A DNA stretch of 64,000 nt from Acanthaster planci (lineage: Eukaryota > Echinodermata > Asteroidea > Valvatida > Acanthasteridae), in contig NW_019091415.1 in assembly GCF_001949145.1 (NCBI RefSeq), positions 800,978-864,977 on the forward strand, written 5' to 3'. The number at the start of each line of letters is the position of its first letter. The first letter of the stretch is position 1. This document shows positions 57,262 to 64,000 of the stretch, in pieces. Under the pieces are notes generated by a model. That model had not been told where the DNA came from. It searched no databases and worked only from the letters and a program-made list of their open reading frames with translations. The translations under genes and the position numbers were made by a program.

Positions 57262-57528
57262 ACATTTATGATAACGCCCACAGCCATGACAGCGGCGGAC
57301 CCGTACTTAACGTCACACCTACCTGCATGATTCATTTACTGGAATTCTGCCCTTGGTTTTGATTTCTGTGTAGGCCCAATTGCGTGACATGTGTGATGTA
57401 GAAAATCGATGTTAGTGAAATTATTCTTACTTCTCATGCGCCACAGGTCGATCGCCTCTACATCAAAGGATCCGAACAAAGACGAGCATCATGCCGCATG
57501 AGGGCAGTATGCATTTCGGGATCAAAAT
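57262..57528. repeat. Direct repeat, copy 2 (267 bp)
   Basis: Second copy of 56,759-57,016. The ends do not show the TG...CA expected of LTRs, so a segmental duplication with a 245-bp spacer fits better than a miniature LTR element. Confidence 0.93.
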
Positions 57529-58233
57529 TAGACTTGCGCAAGTTTAGCGAGTGTAAATTTAGTATGTCAACTCAACGGAATCTGGAACCCATTGAGTGCA
57601 GGTAGGTAAATCTTTGCAATCTCGTTTTCAAGAAAGCACGGCTAGTGAAAACAAAGGTGCATGAACAAGGTGACTTAGGTACGATATCGGTGGACGTGAA
57701 AGGTCGTTAATAAAATTAGTTTTTTTACCCATCTCCAGGTGACTTTTCCAAAACATCACTTGAGGAAGACAAAGGTAAAATTCCAACATGAGTGTTTTTT
57801 TGGGTGGTTTCAGTAAGGAACAATTTTTCCACAAACTATCGAACGTGATAGGACGACTCAATGTAAAATCCCCATAGGCAGACCGCGCAAAGGTTCCGGA
57901 AGCTCGCTGCGTGACCTTTTACTTTCAGGCTCCATTCCATGTACAACAAAGTTTATTCTGAATATTCATATCCTCAGATTCCATTCTGATCATGCTTGAG
58001 TCCTGACAAAAACATTAAATTGGATATATAAAAATATTCGTCTGAATGCTTGGAGTAATTTCGACCAGCAAAATGGGGTGAATTCATGAAATAAACAATG
58101 TGAAATACTTGACGTCATGCTGATGTGATTGTACATTACCTAGCTATCAGTAAGTTTCACCGTTTGCGCGAAATACCACCCTGCTCTTCCCGCAGTATCA
58201 CACCACAAAAAAGTACATACTGTGTAACATAAA

Positions 58234-58536
58234 ATGAGTGGAGGCATAACTAGTGCAAATATTGTCTACAATCAATTGCGGCTGATAAGCGGAGCAGGCA
58301 AAAGAGAAAGCGAGAAATCAAGCAATCAAATGTGTAATTCAGTGAAGAACAGTAAGCAAAATGGCGGCAAAGAACCCAAACCCTGGAATTTAAAACAGTT
58401 TCATGTGACGACCTTTAGGCTTCATAGCTTCATAATGAGAGCAGCAAAAGGCGATGAGGTGATTATACTCGAGCGAAACACAGTACACGTAGGTGCGCGG
58501 CAATATCCATTCAAATCCGCATTCACTCCAAACAGG
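58234..58536 (+). CDS. Unassigned exon-like ORF with strong donor
   Basis: The ORF from ATG 58,234 encodes MSGGITSANIVYNQL, then a Lys/Ser/Asn-rich low-complexity stretch, then a better-structured part: PWNLKQFHVTTFRLHSFIMR, AAKGDEVIILERNTVHVGA, RQYPFKSAFTPN. An AACAG/GTAATG splice donor lies at its end (about 58,536). It is preceded by an AT-rich upstream region. I do not recognise the family and found no clear next exon, so it may be a first exon of an unknown gene or a chance ORF. Confidence 0.3.
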
Positions 58537-59033
58537 TAATGTAAGTCTTGCTAATTTTTTCCAAATAGAATAAAATTGTGGAAATGAACGTGCTGTTTTT
58601 GAACACACTATTTCAACATTCGAAAACCGTCGTTACGCTAGGTTACACTTTTGGGTGAATTAAGGTTATCAGTCGAAATAGAATGATAGTTATGACCGTT
58701 TTACATTTGTGTGTCTGTCTGATTGCTGTGCAGGGTCGGAGTGGCACGCCCTTTTGGCGAAAGAGATATTTTTCAATCTTGTTTTTTCCAAGGCAGTCCT
58801 GCGCTGTCCTCATTTTTTATGTATGTTTGTCTTGTCGGTCTCTTGCTTGATCATTTTTCGTCTTTTATATTGATTGACTGTTTACATGTGTGCCTCCTTT
58901 TTCAATCTGTATCGATCCTTTGTTTTATTTTGGATATAATTTTTATTGCTTGCATATTGCGTGTTGTATATTTTAAATCTGCCTGAATAAATTAAAAATA
59001 ATAATAAAATCGACGATCACTAAAGTGAATACT

Positions 59034-59155
59034 TCGCACGCACAATGCGTAAAAGGCATTAGTGCTAGAACTAGTGCGTGAACGAATTACGAATCCGCGC
59101 GAGTACTCCATTCGTTTGCACTGCACTTTCTAGCTCACAGTGGCGTCACACTTAA
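59034..59155. repeat. Dispersed repeat, copy B
   Basis: Same-orientation relative of 50,945-51,065 with about the same length and several indels. The sequence around the two copies is unrelated, so it is an interspersed repeat rather than a segmental duplication. Confidence 0.65.
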
Positions 59156-59995
59156 GTAAATACTGATAAGCCATTGGATTATCAGAAGTAACTCCTTGTG
59201 GCGAGAAACAAACCTGAACTTTATGGCCTTCCTTCATTTCCATATGATCTGATTCCGTTCAAAGCACCAATTGTTTGGGATACTAACAGTTTAACCATAA
59301 ACATTATTGGGATATCATATCAACCCCTATATAGAATCATTCTTAATTTCTAGCCAAGCTTCTTGTATTAGTTTAAGCAGCAAAGTTGTTGCTCATTAAA
59401 ACGTGATCTAAATACACGCACTGAATTCGGCTTTGATCTGCAACCTTCACCTTCCTCAGACTGGTAGTCTTTTGATACGTTGTTGGTTTATACCTGTCTG
59501 CTATCACCCAATGTCCACGGGACCAAAACCGGAGGAATAGGCCTTTGCGAGTTAAATTAGAATAAAATCTTGCATACTAATTAATTTGATTGCGCATAAA
59601 CATAACAATTTGAATCTCCCAGACTGAAGGCAATGTTGCTATACCTCGTGATTCGGGGCAAGCTTTTTGCATAGCGACCACCATCTCTGGAATGGACTAA
59701 TTCCTTTGTACCCTTCTTATCCATTGAAAACAGTGTATTGGTGCACGAGAAAAAGCTTGTCCGAATGGCAACAGCTTCCTTAGAGAATTCTTATAGAATG
59801 GAGAATTCAAATTGTTACGGTGAGGTGAATTTACAGAACTCAATGTACCAGATTTTATTCAACTTTAAGTCGCAAAACGCTAATCCTCCAGTCACTGAAA
59901 ATAGCAGAAATATTCCGAACATTTGGATAGCATTGTTGAAGTTTCGGTATGTCTGACCCTGTCTGTACGCATAATGAGATTGATCTTGGGCAAGG

Positions 59996-60176
59996 GGTTA
60001 GCGTAGCCGGGGGGGGGGGTGCACATCACCCTCACAAATTCCCGGTCCCCCGCAGAATGAATGGATATTGAAAAAGTCTAACAAAAACTATTCCCCAAAA
60101 AACAAGCTGGTGCCCCCCATAATTAAGATGCTAGTGCCCCCTTTGTGCCCCTGGTAAAATCCTAGCTACGCCACTG
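59996..60176. mobile_element. hAT-like short element with GGCGTAGC-type ends
   Basis: The left end GGTTAGCGTAGCCGGGGGGG and the right end CCTAGCTACGCCACTG are inverted relatives of the CAGTGGCGTAGC signature found on many short hAT-type elements. The middle is C- and G-tract-rich (TGCCCCCCA, GTGCCCCCTTTG). The flanking eight bases (GGGCAAGG and GGCCGGGG) match only partly as a target-site duplication. Confidence 0.5.
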
Positions 60177-60179
60177 GGC

Positions 60180-61690
60180 CGGGGTGAACAAACTCAATAT
60201 GCCAGATTAGATATGTCCCCTCAATAATTTCTTCCTTTTCCCAACCTCTCCCGGCAGATATATTATTTCTCTTGCTTGTTGCCCAAATGCACGACAACGT
60301 TGCTCCCTTCCTAAGCATTTTTGGAGTTTCTCGCATGTTTTCAAAGCGACATCTGAACATAGGATCCACCAAGGGCTTCCCTTGTGACCCTTGACATGTT
60401 GTGTCATGACCTATTTATATCAGTGGACAATACCTGACCTAAGATTTCATCAAGAGTCGTCAGGGAATCTACTACACTAAGTTCTTTAGATTCAAGTGAA
60501 CATAATTTCAATTCTTCATTCTAATGACACCGATGCTTATGAAGTCACACACAGAGACATGCAATCGGCACCATCAGGGATCGTTGGGCGCACATACTGT
60601 CTTCATTTCCTCACAAGTCCAAATGGATTTATCGGCATATGTATGAGCATATAGAGAAAAAATCGTTTATTTCTCATGGTACATGTTAGCTGCGGAAATG
60701 AGATAACTTCACATCCAGTGCTATCGATACGACTGTCTACGGAGTTGGGGACTTTTACACCACCAACAAGCAAGTTTGTCGAGCAGTTAATTGGAACCAC
60801 AGTTAACTGTCTCTTCAAATGAAGACCACGTTTACAACTTTGGAATAACATACTTACTAATCCAAATCTCTCGGTCACTCTACTATGTCGTTTAGAAAAT
60901 ACGTGCATTCGGAATATCTTCTGAGAAATATCATACGTAAGTTTTAATGACAGAGGAAGACTTAAAACTGAGATTAAACTGAAAGTAATCTGGTTAAAAT
61001 GCAAATTTAATAAGAAAAACCACAAAACAAATAAAAATTAAAGGTTACAATAAACATAAAAATATACATTGGTAAAATATGATAAAAATGATGGGAAATA
61101 AAAAAAGGAAGGAGTATGTGAAAAGAAAGACCGAGACACACTAAAAAAGTGCAATGAAAAGAGTGTTTCACTTTAAATGTATCACTACAGAAAATATTAG
61201 TGTGTCAAATCTGAAAGTTCAGAGAGACTATAACCCGTAGAATGTCGAGCGTGGTGAACTTAACTGTGACTTTAGCTTTTCTCTAATCCTTTGACGTTAT
61301 AAAAATTCAATATTACAGTTGCTTTTTCTGTGTCTTTCAAGTCAATTTTGATCTATCAGTTTTTCAGAGGTACAGTAAATTGTACATTGTTTTTAAAAAG
61401 TCCAGTTAATTGTACTGTCTTTTTATGCACAATAGACACTTTTCTGAATAGGGTGACGGTAAGAGTGGTTTAAAAGGGCACAAAGGAACCAGTCGATTCC
61501 TGGGACAGTGGTCGCTATGCAAAAGCTTGCGCAAAGTCAGAGGTATGGTAACAGTGGCTTTAAGTCTGGAGATTCACATTGTTATGTTTATAAGATTTGA
61601 ACATGTTTGTGTAGAAACAAAATGCCTTTCTTGAAATCGGACCGGTGTTTCCATCTAATGTTATTTAGGGCGTATTTTATAATACAGAAC
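60180..61690. other. No feature recognised
   Basis: AT-rich, non-repetitive-looking sequence without a conserved reading frame. The 140-codon minus-strand ORF at 60,603-61,025 has no recognisable family and no usual coding composition. Confidence 0.4.
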
Positions 61691-63400
61691 ACAGTCGATT
61701 GCAGCTGCATGGACTCGTTGACAGTCTACGTAAGGCCAACACAGGAGCAGATGGACTTGCTGTTGCCAGAGATCAACAGGCGTTCTTCTGCACCACGCCT
61801 AATGCAGTGCCAATGCTACTCCGTCCCAAAGCCGGTGAGACGACTCCTCTTGGACAAACAAGGACACAAGACGAGTGCCGACGTCAAGGTGGAGTCCTGC
61901 TGATCAGGCCAAAGGAAGAACCAGAGCGACATACTAGTTCGTCGACAGTCGACTTGGGTGTGCAGGCTGTCCTGGATCACCACTCATCCAGATTGTGATG
62001 GCCGGCCCACACTGATGCCAGATGCTGAAAAGCGTTGAAGTTTGGCTGTGTCCGAGATGATATCCTGCCAGAAGTGTAGGTTCTGCAGTGACAAGAGAAA
62101 ACTATACACTGAGATTCCACAGAGGGGTAGAGGACGACAGGACACCACTCCAAACGTGGTGATCTCGGTTGGCTTGCACAACAACCGAATATGTCCACAG
62201 CTGGTGCAACGAGGCTCTTGCTAGGAATGGACACGACTGTTCCTTCGACGCGGGCCCCGCAACACTTCAATCAAATGCCGTGAAATTATCACCGCATAAA
62301 ACGAAAGAGACATGTGCAACAGGAGAAAAATCTACATTTAAAAGTCCAGTTGCAGTGGAGACTGACAGACAATATGGCAATTCTCTTTGAAACTGTCGCA
62401 AGAAAATACTCTTCATCCGAATAACACAGAAGAGATATTCTGTGAAATGGCACGGCTAGCATTATTTTATCATGCATCACCAAGAGAACAAACTATGCAA
62501 GAAATGTGACAGTGTCAGAGAACAGGATCAGAAGCACATCGGGAAATACACAGCCACTCACTCAGCGAACACAACATGAGAGATAACGTGAAGGCGACAT
62601 TCAATGTGCCCCAAAACTTTTGAACTGTAAAGAACCTCTGTTTGTAAATAAGGTAACAACCGAAGTCGACGGTTGTCAGGCAAAAGGTGTAATCTTCCAT
62701 ATGCAAAGTAAAACTGCAGGTATGGAAACCGAGCACTCATTTGACCCCTCATTTAAAAAATCGCTTTGTGCAGCCCTAAGTCGTGTAAAACTTGGTCCAA
62801 AAATGTCTCCAGGGCAAAATAAAAAGGAAAAGACAAAGCTCCAGGATTGATTTGCCGATGATGTCAGCCACATGGCGCAGGCCGAGGCTACTGCCATATT
62901 GAAACCACTGTAGTGGGAACTCTTCCAAAATGAACGCCATGTCTGCAAATGCAGTAAGCGTAATTGCTCAATGTTACATGGGAAATCGTAACCTTTGCAA
63001 AAAGTGAATACCAATTTGTAGGGCTGGTAAATATAAATTTTCTACCTGCCAGTCGATGCCTGTGGCAAACTGAAATTGTCAACTTGTGATGAACAGACTA
63101 AGAGACTATGTCAAGAAACCCTGGACCAAACTAAATATGGTACCAGTACCCAGAAAACTGAATAAATGAATCATGCCTTTGTAGTAACCATCCAAAAGGG
63201 AACACTAACCTTCCTAAGAAACTGATCTTATAGAGAGATCGCAGTGCACATGGTGAGTAATAGACACGCCAATTCAGCAGTCAAAATGTATGAAGCTGCA
63301 GCTTGCCTAATTACTTCTGGCTCCCCAGCTGCCAAAGCCCTCGCTGAAATGGACAAGAAAAAGAAGTATTATGCTAAACGTGCAAAAATGTAGAGCCCAA
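61690..63400 (+). mobile_element. Possible decayed transposase-derived sequence
   Basis: Short open stretches in different plus-strand frames suggest a broken long ORF: DSLRKANTGADGLAVARDQQ, ISCQKCRFCSDKRKLYTEIP, GRGRQDTTPNVVISVGLHN, HASPRENKLCKKCDSV, and near 63,280 KMYEAAACLITSG with KALAEMDKKKKYYAKRAKM. Cys-x2-Cys pairs followed by a nucleotide-binding-like and a Lys-rich C-terminus are seen in some animal transposases, but no signature is intact. The base composition is less AT-rich than its flanks. Confidence 0.25.
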
Positions 63401-64000
63401 TAGCCACTGTACAAACGTGGCCAATGATAATTTGAAATGTGACACAAACATTGACTGTCTCCTCATCCAAAACGAACATAATTACTGTAAACGTTTTCCA
63501 AAGCAGCAAGGTATTGGAACAGTAACTTATGTTTTGAATGTCAACAGCGTAGCTATGGTACCTTGATGCAGTCCAGCTAATCGTGCCCTAAGCACTCGCC
63601 GACCTTTGCACACTTGTCGAGCATGCTCTTGTTTCCATGGACAGATGCTCGAAGCAAATGCACAGTGATTCATGGCACAGGTGACTTACATTGCACTCCC
63701 GTGGCAAACTTGAATTCCCAATGTGTACCATGTAAGCCGCGCTGTGCACAGAAATCAGATTGCATTTGTTCGAACTAAGCAAATTTACGGAAATCATTCC
63801 ATATGTCATCCTCTCCTGCTCTCCAACTCTCCCAACACACTCATGCTAAATAAGGCATCCTTTCAACAGCTCCAGTGTAGTCATCTGGGCGATAACCCGC
63901 TCGACTCTTTCGCACCACAAACCGAGTTCCGCCATTTTGCGCCGTGTTTTTAAATTTTTACCCGGGGCATATGCCCCCCCCCACAAAGCTTCTTTACTGT

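Noticed and set aside
56759-57528. Miniature LTR retrotransposon (TRIM)
   Set aside because: Direct repeats lack TG...CA ends, and there is no visible primer-binding site, polypurine tract or target duplication.
60603-61025. 140-codon minus-strand ORF
   Set aside because: AT-rich, no conserved motif, no splice context; likely chance.

Overview
The window is eukaryotic nuclear DNA from an animal with short exons, kilobase-scale introns and much transposon debris. The protein families, the intron density and the frequent palindromic TACATGTA and GGCCTA motifs suggest a marine invertebrate deuterostome, perhaps an echinoderm or another ambulacrarian. No species-level marker was seen, so this is inference. 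The assembly has one 320-base gap (51,521-51,840) and one ambiguous base (43,117).

Three conserved genes can be read exon by exon. (1) At 1,166-7,252 on the + strand lie the last seven coding exons of MTR4 (MTREX/SKIV2L2), the RNA helicase of the nuclear exosome; its 5' part is outside the window. (2) At 38,828-18,788 on the - strand lies a complete 19-exon gene for a LAP-family scaffold protein (ERBIN/LRRC7 type, 1,523 residues). It has 16 leucine-rich repeats, a long disordered linker coded mostly by a 1.6-kb and a 0.76-kb exon, and one C-terminal PDZ domain. All exon phases join without a break, and one intron uses a GC donor. (3) At 52,050-45,469 on the - strand lies a complete five-exon TM2D1 gene (188 residues). 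MTR4 and the LAP gene converge. The LAP gene and TM2D1 are head-to-tail. I see no functional link between the three.

The rest is mostly repeats. At 10.4-13.5 kb a GIY-YIG (Penelope-like) fragment and two head-to-head LINE fragments are stacked, followed by a block with an (ATTT)n end. LAP introns hold two more LINE fragments (28.87-30.53 kb), an 11-unit 33-bp minisatellite (27.8-28.1 kb), a Tc1/mariner-like fold-back (26.3-26.6 kb) and a fold-back element with a tRNA-like core (38.0-38.4 kb). Upstream of the LAP gene, 40.9-42.6 kb is a cluster of adjacent or nested inverted-repeat elements. A TTAA-flanked piggyBac-like element lies at 47.5-48.1 kb, with a decayed relative at 9.9-10.15 kb. A SINE lies at about 46.93-47.19 kb. 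At 53-57.6 kb there are a long inverted repeat, hairpins and a duplicated segment of about 260 bp. The last 6 kb has one unassigned exon-like ORF (58.2 kb), a hAT-like end signature (60.0-60.2 kb) and decayed sequence that may come from a transposase. No CRISPR array, prokaryotic operon or rRNA was seen. I found no clearly new biochemical system; the best leads are the composite repeats and the tyrosine-motif repeats in the LAP linker.
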